Assembly (NCBI GenBank): GCA_049324835.1
Contig: JBMOMT010000043.1
Span: 62,001-126,000, forward strand
DNA: 64,000 bases
Direction of reading: 5' to 3'
From: JBMOMT01 sp049324835
Lineage (GTDB): Bacteria; Chloroflexota; Anaerolineae; CAYNKW01
Shown piece by piece: positions 33,320-41,491 of the stretch (within the stretch, counting starts at the first letter, position 1; each line of letters opens with the position of its first letter). Both the position numbers and the translations under genes were made by a program. The notes under the pieces were generated by a model that saw only the letters and a program-made list of their open reading frames with translations, was not told the origin of the DNA and did no database searches.

Positions 33320-34556
33320 TCTTGCCTCCCCGTAAAGGGAAAACCGATTTTTTGGTTCTTGCGAGCCTGCCCTGGAGATATTTTTGGTCGAATTGTTTTA
33401 TTTTCTTTTTCCAGGCCGATTCGTGGTAGGAATGACCGGCCTGGTATCGGGCGATTCTATTCTCAATCGCGCGCACAAGGTCATTTCGCCCCATTTCTGC
33501 CAGACGGGGCAACAATTCCTCATAGTGGAAAACTGTTGTGCTCTTGATTCTTACCGTCGAATTGATCATCTCTGGGGTAATTTCGATCTGGGGAAAGGCA
33601 CGGGTCTGCTCGAGCACGCCCAGGGCCAAAAGGGCCAACATCGTTCTCAGGCATTTTTCGCAGTGACCACAGTTCGTGCCCGGCCAGTTGGACGGGCAAA
33701 CCTTGATATGTTGAAGGGCGGCATTCCATTCTGCCACCAGTTTGGTTTTTTCAAACCGGGACAAGATATTGCTGTCGTGGCGGATGCGCAAATCAAAGCT
33801 GCTAAAGTTTGGATCCAGGATAGGGTGAGTACCCCAGGCGTGCAAACCAGGGATGTTATCACCCGATGCTATAGTTACCGTAGTAAATCGGCGGGCGAAT
33901 GCATGGGCAACGGCAGAAAGGATGGCTGCCTGGAATTTGTACAGGAAAAAATTCGTATCATAATCCAGAGATCGGGTGTTGGTGTAGACCGGAATGAGGG
34001 TTATGCCGGCATCTTGGGTTATCTCTGAGAGAGAATGCATGGCCAGCTCGAATGTTTCCGGGCGGTCGTCGGACTCGATGTTTTGCCCGTAGATGAGCAG
34101 GCAATCCTTGATCGAGCCGGGGTGTTCCAGGGGATAGTTGAGACGATTGGTGCGCAGTGTGGCGAGGGAATCGATCCCTCCCGAAAGGAATGAGCCGGCT
34201 CTTTTGGGTATGCGTGGGAGGGAGGGAGTAGCGTTCGTTTTTGCCTCGATCTTGACCAATCGGCGCTCTGGCGAGTCGTACCAGTGACGTATCCATGCCA
34301 TCGCCGTTATCAGGCCGTCCTGCAATTCAGGGCAGATTGCTCCCTCCACCAGGATTCTCTTTTCGCCATGTTGCAGTGCTGGCATGATACATCCCACCAG
34401 GAAGGCGTGTGGGTTGCAGGATAGATCTTGGGCAAACGCTTCATCGGTTTCAAAATACACTTCCTGAGTGGGGCGATCGTTATCCTCCCAACTGATCGTT
34501 GCAGCTACTCTGGCTCGATTCCCGATCTTTTCTGACTTGAGGTTTTCGATTTTCAT
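33309..34556 (-). CDS. PP-loop ATPase (QueC/ExsB-like), copy 1 of a tandem pair
   Basis: 415 residues from the ATG at 34556. Clearly paralogous to the protein encoded just downstream: the same N-terminal beta domain (ARVAATISWEDNDRPTQEVY, CNPHAFLVGCIMPAL, ICPELQDGLITAMAWIRHWY), SGGIDS at 125-130, HPILDPNFSSFDLRIRHD, and the cysteine set KVCPSNW plus CGHCEKCLRTM. Both keep all putative ATP and metal residues, so both copies may be active, possibly as a heterodimer. WbpG-type N-acetyl-sugar amidotransferases are another PP-loop group in O-antigen loci, but they need HisH/HisF-like partners that are absent here. The extended frame to 34673 has no support. Confidence 0.68.
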   Translation of the reverse strand: MKIENLKSEKIGNRARVAATISWEDNDRPTQEVYFETDEAFAQDLSCNPHAFLVGCIMPALQHGEKRILVEGAICPELQDGLITAMAWIRHWYDSPERRLVKIEAKTNATPSLPRIPKRAGSFLSGGIDSLATLRTNRLNYPLEHPGSIKDCLLIYGQNIESDDRPETFELAMHSLSEITQDAGITLIPVYTNTRSLDYDTNFFLYKFQAAILSAVAHAFARRFTTVTIASGDNIPGLHAWGTHPILDPNFSSFDLRIRHDSNILSRFEKTKLVAEWNAALQHIKVCPSNWPGTNCGHCEKCLRTMLALLALGVLEQTRAFPQIEITPEMINSTVRIKSTTVFHYEELLPRLAEMGRNDLVRAIENRIARYQAGHSYHESAWKKKIKQFDQKYLQGRLARTKKSVFPLRGGKNAN

Positions 34557-34585
34557 GAGCGGCTTTTCTCTCCCATCGGCTGTAT

Positions 34586-35902
34586 CTATGGGACTTGGAC
34601 CGCCGAATCTGGATTGAATTGCGTCTTCCATTCCAAGAGTGGTCTCACAACTCCTGCCATCGTGCCAGACCAATCACCCCGCGCCGAGTCGCCTTCAAAA
34701 GCATCTATGATTCGAAAGGTCACCGCATCACGCTCGTAATACTGGAGGGAAATTGGATTGAGAGTGACAAGCGCAGCCGAGGCGTACAGAGTTCCTTCTG
34801 CCAGGAAATTACCTGGAATCCAGACTGTACTGGTATAGTATCCTTCAGGGCGAGGTCGCCGCAACCAGGCGGGGTCCTGATCCAGAGTCTTGAAGACCAA
34901 TATGCCTTGCTCGTTATAAAGATCGTAATGGGGCAGCAGTAAATATCCGGGTTTGAGCACCTCGTATTCCATTTCGATGGCCACAGGCTGGCGGATATCC
35001 AGCGTATCCGTGATCTCGGCATCTTGTGCCCGCACGCGGACCGCCCTCAGGCGGGCGACTTGGTTGCCGGGCGCTCTGGCCGGATCCGGCCATTCTCGTG
35101 CGGCTGTCATGCCTTGCCCGGTGTTCAAATAGGCACTGACCACATCGTTGGCGGGGCCGTCTTGCTGGATGCGACCCTCATCCAGCAAGATCACGCGCTC
35201 GCACAGGCGCGTGATGGCCGGCATGCTGTGGGAGACGAACACGATTGTCCGACCTTGCTGCCCGACATCCTGCATTTTGTTGATGCACTTTTTCTGAAAG
35301 CGCGCGTCGCCCACGGCCAATACTTCATCCACCAATAGAATTTCCGGCTCCAGATGGGCTGCCACGGAAAAACCTAGCCGCAAGCGCATGCCGCTGGAAT
35401 AGTGCTTGACCGGGGTGTCGATGAATCTTTCCACGCCGGCAAAAGACACAATTTCATCGAATTTCCGGTCGATCTCGATCCGTTTCATGCCCAGGATGGC
35501 GCCATTGAGGTAAATATTCTCCCGCCCGGTCAGCTCCAGGTGAAAACCGGTGCCCACCTCGAGCAGCGAGCCTACCCGCCCGCGGATTTCGGCAAAGCCT
35601 GTAGTGGGTTCGGTGATGCGAGTGAGTATCTTGAGCAACGTGCTTTTTCCCGCGCCATTGTGGCCAATCAACCCGAGCACTTCACCGCGCTTTACCTGGA
35701 AGGAAACGTCTTGGAGTGCCCAGATGGTTTCATCCAGCTCGGCCGCGCCCGAAGCCTGCCCACGCAACAATTTGCCTGCCCTCCGAATTGGGGCGACAAA
35801 GGCATCGGCCAAGACATCTCGCAGGGTGGCGTTCTTGTCCAGTTGCTTACCGATGTGATACTGTTTGCTCAGGTTCTCCGCGCGAATGGCAATGTCACCC
35901 AT
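34586..35902 (-). CDS. wzt: ABC transporter ATP-binding subunit Wzt (with carbohydrate-binding C-terminal domain)
   Basis: 438 residues from the ATG at 35902; upstream frame extension to 36466 overlaps the permease gene and is discarded. Powers export of undecaprenyl-linked O-antigen or capsule. Domains: Walker A LIGHNGAGKST (about 80-90), ABC signature HYSSGMRLRLGFSVA (about 157-171), Walker B EILLVDEVLAVGDARFQKKC, and H-switch IVFVSHSMPAITRLC. Residues about 265-438 form the Wzt C-terminal beta-sandwich (VRAVRVRAQDAEITDTLDIR, VAIEMEYEVLKPGYLLLPHY, YYTSTVWIPGNFLAEGTLYA), which in Wzt of serotype O9a-type systems binds the modified non-reducing end. It is six bases downstream of the permease gene. 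Confidence 0.93.
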   Translation of the reverse strand: MGDIAIRAENLSKQYHIGKQLDKNATLRDVLADAFVAPIRRAGKLLRGQASGAAELDETIWALQDVSFQVKRGEVLGLIGHNGAGKSTLLKILTRITEPTTGFAEIRGRVGSLLEVGTGFHLELTGRENIYLNGAILGMKRIEIDRKFDEIVSFAGVERFIDTPVKHYSSGMRLRLGFSVAAHLEPEILLVDEVLAVGDARFQKKCINKMQDVGQQGRTIVFVSHSMPAITRLCERVILLDEGRIQQDGPANDVVSAYLNTGQGMTAAREWPDPARAPGNQVARLRAVRVRAQDAEITDTLDIRQPVAIEMEYEVLKPGYLLLPHYDLYNEQGILVFKTLDQDPAWLRRPRPEGYYTSTVWIPGNFLAEGTLYASAALVTLNPISLQYYERDAVTFRIIDAFEGDSARGDWSGTMAGVVRPLLEWKTQFNPDSAVQVP

Positions 35903-35907
35903 GATTT

Positions 35908-36786
35908 TTATACCACATCCGCAAACGTTTTTTCCATGCGACGGAAATAGAACGCCCCGCTCACCAGCAGGGCCAGCGCCGTCAGCGAAGAAACAATGAT
36001 GATAGGACCAGGCGCGGTGTCTGTGCCCAGCAAGGCCCAGCGAAACCCTTCTACCACGCCGGCCATTGGGTTGATGCCATACAGCGTCCGCCAGGGCTCT
36101 GGCAGCATGCTGCTGGGGTAAACAATCGGCGTGGCATACATCCAGAACTGGGTGATAAACGGCACGGTGTAGGCGATATCCCGGAATTGCACGTTCATAG
36201 CCGAGAGCCATAGGGCCGTCCCCAGAGAGGTGACCAGGGCCAAAAGCAAAAAGAGGGGCAGCCAGAGAATGTTGATAGTCGGCACGATGCCATAGGCCAG
36301 CATCATTCCCAACAGGACGATAAAAGCCAGCACAAAATCTACCCCGCCGGCAAGCAGCCGTGCAATAGGCATAGCCAGGCGCGGGAAATACACTTTTTTG
36401 ATCAGGTTCGCGTGTTGTACCAAACTGTTTGATGCCTGGTTCAGCCCTTGGGAAAAAAACGTCCACGGTACCAGCGCAGCATAACTGAATACGGGGTAAG
36501 GGAGACCATCGGAAGGTATTTTGGCCAGACGGCCAAAAAACACGCTAAAGATCACCATAGTAAAGAATGGTTGGATGATGGCCCACGCCGCTCCCAGGAC
36601 GGTCTGCTTGTAACGCACCTTGACATCGCGCCAAACGAGAAAATAGAGCAGTTCCCGGTACTCCCACAGTTCACGGAGTTTAAGAGAAACCCATCCTTTA
36701 GATGGTTCAATACGAATCGTCGGCACCCCGTCTGTCATGAGGGGTGCCATGGTGGTTGGCAATACTTGTCGTTCAATCTCACCCAT
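35908..36786 (-). CDS. wzm: ABC-2 type polysaccharide exporter permease Wzm
   Basis: 292 residues from ATG 36786, preceded by GGGAG. Membrane subunit of the lipid-linked polysaccharide exporter, with about six segments. Features of the family: LLYFLVWRDVKVRYKQTVLG and AAWAIIQPFFTMVIFSVFFG (about 48-85), GLPYPVFSYAALVPWTFFSQ, LNQASNSLVQHANLIKKVYF followed by PRLAMPIARLLAGGVDFVLA, and the C-terminal QFWMYATPIVYPSSMLPEPW and GINPMAGVVEGFRWALLG. It pairs with Wzt encoded six bases downstream. The window has no Wzx flippase, so this is the best exporter candidate for the glycan; a Wzz and a Wzy-like protein are nevertheless present. Confidence 0.93.
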   Translation of the reverse strand: MGEIERQVLPTTMAPLMTDGVPTIRIEPSKGWVSLKLRELWEYRELLYFLVWRDVKVRYKQTVLGAAWAIIQPFFTMVIFSVFFGRLAKIPSDGLPYPVFSYAALVPWTFFSQGLNQASNSLVQHANLIKKVYFPRLAMPIARLLAGGVDFVLAFIVLLGMMLAYGIVPTINILWLPLFLLLALVTSLGTALWLSAMNVQFRDIAYTVPFITQFWMYATPIVYPSSMLPEPWRTLYGINPMAGVVEGFRWALLGTDTAPGPIIIVSSLTALALLVSGAFYFRRMEKTFADVV

Positions 36787-36916
36787 AATTGCTCCCAGCT
36801 TGATCGCCGGACAGGTCAAGCCCGCATACGTGTGGATGTCCGTTTCTCACCGTGTCCTCTGCGTTTTTTGCGATGAGAAACTGCGTCTGGATTCAAATCG
36901 ACACAATTGATGTAGG

Positions 36917-37831
36917 CTATTGCCTCAAGATACTTTGCTTCACGCGCGCCCCCCAGCGACGTATGCGCACCGGGAGGATTCGTTGTCTCAAGGGGGGCCT
37001 TTCTCTAAAATCAACAGCCAACCAGGTGTCGGTAGGAGGAAAACCGAACTTTTCTATCACCCGGCCCATGGCAGCATCGTTATCAAGGATATAGCTGAGC
37101 CCGATTTTTCCTCGTTTAAACAAATATTCGAGACAGGCTGTCCGCACAGAAGGATACATCCCCCGCCCTCTGTACTCAGGCAATGTTCTGGCGGCGCCAA
37201 TCATTCCGGCCAGATCGGTCTCGGGAGCAACCCTGGCCGCAGAGACAACCCGCCCCTCGAATTCGACGAGGAAATAACCTCCCGTACCATTCATTCCCCG
37301 TTTGATCTCGTGTTCTATATCTTTATCAGTTCTGAACTCATTTCTAAATTCGTAACCCCTGTAAAGTTCAACTAGCAAAGGAATATCGTATTCGGTTGCT
37401 GCTCGAACTGGATAATCATCATACCGCACAAACTGTCCTGGGTGAATTTCGAAAAAATGAAAACGTTTGATGTTCATCCGAAACCGCGAGTTCAATTTCC
37501 TCATGCCGGGTTCAATATACGCTCTCTTGCCGATCCATGACTTCACCCCTACCCCCAGAGCAAATTCTCCCAACCGGGCCAACACTCTGGGATCATCACC
37601 GACCAGACAACCGAGACGGGGTTTCCAATCGTTATCTGCAAACAAGATCCCTTCTAATCGACCTTTACCGCCAAAAGCGCCCCCGAATGTAGCATACTCA
37701 CTCTCAAGCCCGTGGATTTCCAGGGCGTGAATCGCATAAATATTGTGAAGCGGATCCTTATTCAGGTAGGCTCGGACAATGTCAAAATCCTGCTGAGTCA
37801 ATAATCGTATACTGGGTGGTTTCTTTTTCAT
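36917..37831 (-). CDS. GNAT-family N-acetyltransferase
   Basis: 304 residues. A two-domain protein: an N-terminal part (about 1-130) with LLTQQDFDIVRAYLNKDPLH, YAIHALEIHG and LGCLVGDDPRVLARLGEFA, and a C-terminal GNAT domain (about 140-290) with VRAATEYDIPLLVELYRGYE, YFLVEFEGRVVSAARVAPET, and the acetyl-CoA loop ARTLPEYRGRGMYPSVRTAC (R-G-x-G-M), then LSYILDNDAAMGRVIEKFGF. The layout matches DUF4081-plus-GNAT or FR47-like proteins. GGAGCAGGTGA precedes the ATG. It may acetylate an amino sugar, or simply be a locus passenger. The substrate is unknown. Confidence 0.8.
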   Translation of the reverse strand: MKKKPPSIRLLTQQDFDIVRAYLNKDPLHNIYAIHALEIHGLESEYATFGGAFGGKGRLEGILFADNDWKPRLGCLVGDDPRVLARLGEFALGVGVKSWIGKRAYIEPGMRKLNSRFRMNIKRFHFFEIHPGQFVRYDDYPVRAATEYDIPLLVELYRGYEFRNEFRTDKDIEHEIKRGMNGTGGYFLVEFEGRVVSAARVAPETDLAGMIGAARTLPEYRGRGMYPSVRTACLEYLFKRGKIGLSYILDNDAAMGRVIEKFGFPPTDTWLAVDFRERPPLRQRILPVRIRRWGARVKQSILRQ

Positions 37832-37915
37832 TCACCTGCTCCGAACTTGACACAACACCATGCCATTTGACAGCCCCACTCGCAAATCGCCCAGGCAGGA
37901 ATCCAATACCGGAAA

Positions 37916-39199
37916 TCAATGGGTGGCAAAAAAATCATTCTGCTCAGTCCGGAGCTGATCGCACAAGCGGCCTGCAGGCAATTCCACATCGGCGTAGGTG
38001 ATAATTTGATCGCGTGAAATACCCAGTTTAAGACGGCACCCCTCAGATAACCCCATAGGTAGCATGTTTCCCGCCCGGCATACATCCGAGTTCTCGATCA
38101 TACCGTAGGACATGAATCCTCCGATGCCGTCGAGCACCTCGCCGGCTTCAAGATCGCGCTTGGCAGCGGTGATGACATCGCATACCGGGGCGCCCAGCGG
38201 GGCGACGGTCGCATCTTGGAACAGCACAGCACGCGCGACGGTCAGTGGCATTTCCAGATGTGGCAGATGGTAGGGGATGTAAAACACATACAGCGGGCCA
38301 TCGCCCATCTTGAAATATTGCATGTAATATTGTTTGATCGGATGTTCGTTGTAGCCCAAAACAAACACGCCCGGACCCGGCTCGGCGCCGAGGACATAAT
38401 CGACCAGCCCGCCGTCGAGCAACTGCTCCATCGGAAAGAGTGACAGAGCTTCCGTGACGTGTGTACATCGGGGGCCATACATGCCGCGTGTGCCGACTTT
38501 GAAGCCGGTAGCATTGGCGACTACGGTCATCTCCATCGAAATCTTGGTGCCATCAGCAAACGACGTGATCAGGCGCGGTTTTTGCTTGTGTTTGGCCGCA
38601 AAGGCCGCCTGTGTTTCTGGGGTGCGGTAGTGATCTTGAAGGCCTTTGATGTTGCCCGCCAAGACCGGATCATAGCCAATGGCTCTCACAAAACGATAGA
38701 GATTCATAACAACTCCGGGTTGGTCTCCATCAGCGTTGGTGATCACAACCCCGGCGCGGTCGGCGTATACCTTCAGGATAGGCCCCACGGTGGCATCGAG
38801 TTCGGCGTTCATGACAAAGTGTTTGCCGTGTTCGAGGGCCTTCACCGCCACCTGGGCGCCGAGTTCAACCTCGCCGGTCGCCTCGATGATGGCATCGATG
38901 CCTTCGGCCTCGCAAAGCAGCATGGGGTTATCGGTAATGGCATACTTGCCCCGAACAATGGCTTCTTCCAATTGAGCGGCGGTTTCAACCGTCGCCACCG
39001 CATCGACACCCGCTTGCCGATAGGCTCGCTCAGCCTCCGAGAGGGTGCGATTCGAGATTGCCACCAGCCTCATGCCTTTGATGGCCGACAGGATTTGAAG
39101 GGCGATGCCACGCCCGATATACCCGGCGCCCATCATGGCCACTCGAACCGGCTTGCCTTCCTCGTGCCGTCGCTCCAATGCTTTATCTACAATGATCAT
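37916..39199 (-). CDS. NAD(P)-dependent oxidoreductase with C-terminal SAF domain (COG4091-like)
   Basis: 427 residues. Annotated elsewhere as homoserine-dehydrogenase-like. A Rossmann domain opens with KPVRVAMMGAGYIGRGIALQ, followed by VVAISNRTLSEAERAYRQAG-like nucleotide contacts, DAIIEATGEVELGAQVAVKA and HFVMNAELDATVGPILKVYA, and the middle contains VVITNADGDQPGVVMNLYRF. The C-terminal part (KRDLEAGEVLDGIGGFMSYG and GCRLKLGISRDQIITYADVE, about 335-410) is an SAF domain as in sialic-acid synthases and antifreeze proteins. GGAG precedes the ATG and a promoter is seen upstream (39247-39275). In this setting a role in making a branched or deoxy sugar from a nucleotide-sugar is inferred. Confidence 0.78.
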   Translation of the reverse strand: MIIVDKALERRHEEGKPVRVAMMGAGYIGRGIALQILSAIKGMRLVAISNRTLSEAERAYRQAGVDAVATVETAAQLEEAIVRGKYAITDNPMLLCEAEGIDAIIEATGEVELGAQVAVKALEHGKHFVMNAELDATVGPILKVYADRAGVVITNADGDQPGVVMNLYRFVRAIGYDPVLAGNIKGLQDHYRTPETQAAFAAKHKQKPRLITSFADGTKISMEMTVVANATGFKVGTRGMYGPRCTHVTEALSLFPMEQLLDGGLVDYVLGAEPGPGVFVLGYNEHPIKQYYMQYFKMGDGPLYVFYIPYHLPHLEMPLTVARAVLFQDATVAPLGAPVCDVITAAKRDLEAGEVLDGIGGFMSYGMIENSDVCRAGNMLPMGLSEGCRLKLGISRDQIITYADVELPAGRLCDQLRTEQNDFFATH

Positions 39200-39246
39200 G
39201 GTATTCTCCGCGTTTTGTAAGGCCTGGTTTCAGAAACTCGCCGTCT

Positions 39247-39275
39247 ATTGTACTGCCCCAGAGCAAAAATAGCAA
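39247..39275 (-). promoter_or_regulatory. Sigma70-type promoter for the SAF-domain oxidoreductase gene
   Basis: On the minus strand, TTGCTA (39275-39270), a 17-base spacer and TACAAT (39252-39247). Transcription would start near 39240, about 40 bases before the ATG at 39199. The 99-base gap between the two genes supports an internal start in the long unit. Confidence 0.55.
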
Positions 39276-39298
39276 AAGCATCGATGATAGCTGCTATC

Positions 39299-40552
39299 TC
39301 AGTCTCGAAAAATGACCACCTGACCCCTCGCGGGCAATGCTCCAGCAAACGTGCCCTCCAGTGGGAGCCAGATTTCTCCAGCGGGCACATGATCGGCTGT
39401 GGCGATGTCTGGGAAAAACTGCACCATGCGCCTGCCAGACTCTCTGCCAATGGTGTGCAGTTCGTCTCCTTTCACCTGATAGAATGTTTCTCCTTGCCGA
39501 GGTGCCCTGAGCAAGAATTGTCCGTGTGAAAGGCCAAGAAGCCTGGGAGTATCGAGCGCACGAGCTTGCTCGAAGGTTTGTTTTCCCCAATGGGCCAGGA
39601 ATTTGCCATCTCCCACATTCCAAATGCCATGTGCGCCATAACAATGGCTGATCGCCCCTGCCAACATGGAAGCCCAATACGCAAACAATTGGTCTTGCAC
39701 CCAAAACCGATCTCTTATCCCCTCGTACCACGGCTCCAGGTTGATGTATCCTTTGCCGGTGCGCCCATCTTGGTGTGATGCCAGGGGCAGTTGCCAGATG
39801 CGATTTCTGGAACTCTCTGAATGGCCTGTTTGTGCCGTGTTGGCCGCCAGCAATTCCGGATTCACAATCGCTTCGTAGCCTGTTTCGCCAGCCGTAGGAT
39901 GGACGATGATCGGCTTTTCTGTTTTTCGGGCCATTTCTCCCAGCACCAAGCTCCAGGCTCTGCGGCGTCTCTTGAGCGGATGCTTGTGCAGCCACAGTTT
40001 GACTTTTCCCACGAACTTGATCCAGGGTTTCCTGACCCCGGCTCGAAACCCGGGTAACACGAACCGATTCGCCACCAGATCATCGGTGGACTTGGCCGGA
40101 AGCAGCTTCGAGGCCTCGCCGATCCACAGATTGCTCTCGCCGCAAAGGCAATAGATGACGTTGAGGGCATCCAGGGTTTCGATGATTTTGAACCACCAGC
40201 CAGCGATCCGCTCTTGGCCGATCCACTCTATCTGCTGCCCCCAGGCCCCATAGACTATAGCGACCAGCCCCAAATTGTTTAGATACCGAATTCTATCGCG
40301 GGCGAGGTCGAGGTATTCCTGGTTAAAATGACCGTCGAGCGTCCATGGAAATCCGGCCTCACTCTGCGCGTTCTCATTTTCAGGGCCAACCTCTGGCGGC
40401 ACGCCGACGACGAGCTGGATCGCCGAGAAGCCTTGCCCGGCGCGAAGTGCTGCCAACTCCTCAAAATCCTTTGCCGGCAGCCTTTTGGAAAGACCGTACC
40501 ACCATGTGTCGGCCAAAAAGTTTTCCACGATGCGGCTATCTCGATGTACCAT
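39299..40552 (-). CDS. DUF4038/GH140-like (apiosidase-type) protein
   Basis: 417 residues, no signal peptide. The N-terminus FLADTWWYGLSKRLPAKDFE and LAALRAGQGFSAIQLVVGVP follow the DUF4038 pattern (ADTxW...aaxRaxqGFxxIQ). The (beta/alpha)8 features continue: GHFNQEYLDLARDRIRYLNN, GLVAIVYGAWG, ALNVIYCLCGESNLWIGEAS (possible acid/base Glu), KPIIVHPTAGETGYEAI, YINLEPWYEG, and a C-terminal beta domain LLRAPRQGETFYQVK. GH140 enzymes cleave apiose from rhamnogalacturonan II. A cytoplasmic GH140-like protein among sugar-nucleotide genes is odd; a non-hydrolytic or transglycosidic role is possible. AGAAGG precedes the ATG. Confidence 0.7.
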   Translation of the reverse strand: MVHRDSRIVENFLADTWWYGLSKRLPAKDFEELAALRAGQGFSAIQLVVGVPPEVGPENENAQSEAGFPWTLDGHFNQEYLDLARDRIRYLNNLGLVAIVYGAWGQQIEWIGQERIAGWWFKIIETLDALNVIYCLCGESNLWIGEASKLLPAKSTDDLVANRFVLPGFRAGVRKPWIKFVGKVKLWLHKHPLKRRRRAWSLVLGEMARKTEKPIIVHPTAGETGYEAIVNPELLAANTAQTGHSESSRNRIWQLPLASHQDGRTGKGYINLEPWYEGIRDRFWVQDQLFAYWASMLAGAISHCYGAHGIWNVGDGKFLAHWGKQTFEQARALDTPRLLGLSHGQFLLRAPRQGETFYQVKGDELHTIGRESGRRMVQFFPDIATADHVPAGEIWLPLEGTFAGALPARGQVVIFRD

Positions 40553-40609
40553 CTGGCCTTCTCGTGATTCACCGGGCCGACCAAGAAGCCCATCGACGCA
40601 GGTTTCCGG

Positions 40610-41476
40610 CTATCTCGGCGTGTCTGGCGCTAAAGGGTTCCAAACCATACCCCACAAACTGCCGTCACCGCGGACAGCCCTGACCAGGTCTTCAGGCGTG
40701 CCAATATCTACATAGGTACCCTGCGCAAAGATGACCGATTCTACCCGCAAACCGTTCTGGAGGGCAACCCGGATGACATCTCCCACGAAAATTTCCCGGC
40801 AGGCCGAACCATTCTTTTCGTCAAGGCTCTTTGTCGCTGTTATCTGTATAGAGGCCAAATAGTCGTGCATAAAACGGGTAAACACCGGCGTCCAGACGGC
40901 GATAAACCACGTGTAACGCAGATGTGTCTGGGCAGGCTTGATAACGATCTGGCGCACCCTCCCATCGTCGTCCAGTTCCACCATATCCATCTTGTGCGGT
41001 TGATCGACCGGGAAAAGGCCCAGAACTATATCGGCTTCACTGGCTGCCTGACGACCGAGCAACTGAACAAACGCATCGTCGGGTTGAAAAATGATGTCTG
41101 GGAAGCCAAGGGCCACGATGCAATCTTGCACAAAGGGATACGCCTGATCCAGAGTATAGGGCGCGCCATAAGGCAGACGCATCATCAAATAGGCCAGGTG
41201 TATGCCCAGCATGGAGCCATCGCCCAGATAGGCAGGGATATCCCATTTGCCCTGCCGCAGAATGATATAGGCGCGGTCAATTCCCGCCAGCTGCATTTTC
41301 TCCAGCAGATAATGGCACACCACTTTGGGCCGGAGACCCGAGTCACCTTCCACAGTCCGGAAGCCAATAGGGTACAGCTCTTTGCTCACCGGCAAGGGGG
41401 CGATCCGCGCTGCTAGCCCGCCTGCGGGTATCAAACCGATCACCTGTTTGCTTTGATTACCGCCACACGTTGGCAT
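40610..41476 (-). CDS. Nucleotidyltransferase (sugar-1-phosphate NTP-transferase family)
   Basis: 288 residues. Family makes NDP-sugars from NTP and sugar 1-phosphate. Signature VIGLIPAGGLAARIAPLPVS plus KELYPIGFRT (about 12-41), a typical but not identical form of the LIxAGGxGxRxxPLxxxKE motif: the Arg keeps, but the Gly-Thr pair is Leu-Ala-Ala. Then KVVCHYLLEKMQLAGIDRAY, YTLDQAYPFVQDCIVALGFP with a phosphate-site like GFPD, and VIFAQGTYVDIGTPEDLVRA at the C-terminus. This G-x-P-D (instead of GDN/GDG) and the altered glycine-rich loop suggest a diverged member. The start, 16 residues before the loop, is uncertain; ribosome binding site is weak. Confidence 0.75.
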   Translation of the reverse strand: MPTCGGNQSKQVIGLIPAGGLAARIAPLPVSKELYPIGFRTVEGDSGLRPKVVCHYLLEKMQLAGIDRAYIILRQGKWDIPAYLGDGSMLGIHLAYLMMRLPYGAPYTLDQAYPFVQDCIVALGFPDIIFQPDDAFVQLLGRQAASEADIVLGLFPVDQPHKMDMVELDDDGRVRQIVIKPAQTHLRYTWFIAVWTPVFTRFMHDYLASIQITATKSLDEKNGSACREIFVGDVIRVALQNGLRVESVIFAQGTYVDIGTPEDLVRAVRGDGSLWGMVWNPLAPDTPR

Positions 41477-41491
41477 GGGAAAAGCACGTCT

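Noticed and set aside
32084..34556. Queuosine biosynthesis (queC) genes
   Set aside because: PP-loop and cysteine motifs are shared, but there is an extra N-terminal domain, a tandem copy and no queD, queE or queF nearby.
34586..36466. A 626-residue reading of the Wzt gene
   Set aside because: The first 188 residues lie over the wzm gene in another frame; Wzt starts at the ATG at 35902.
36787..36916. Promoter before the wzm gene
   Set aside because: TTGACC is present but no -10 box lies 16-18 bases after it; a start here was not called.
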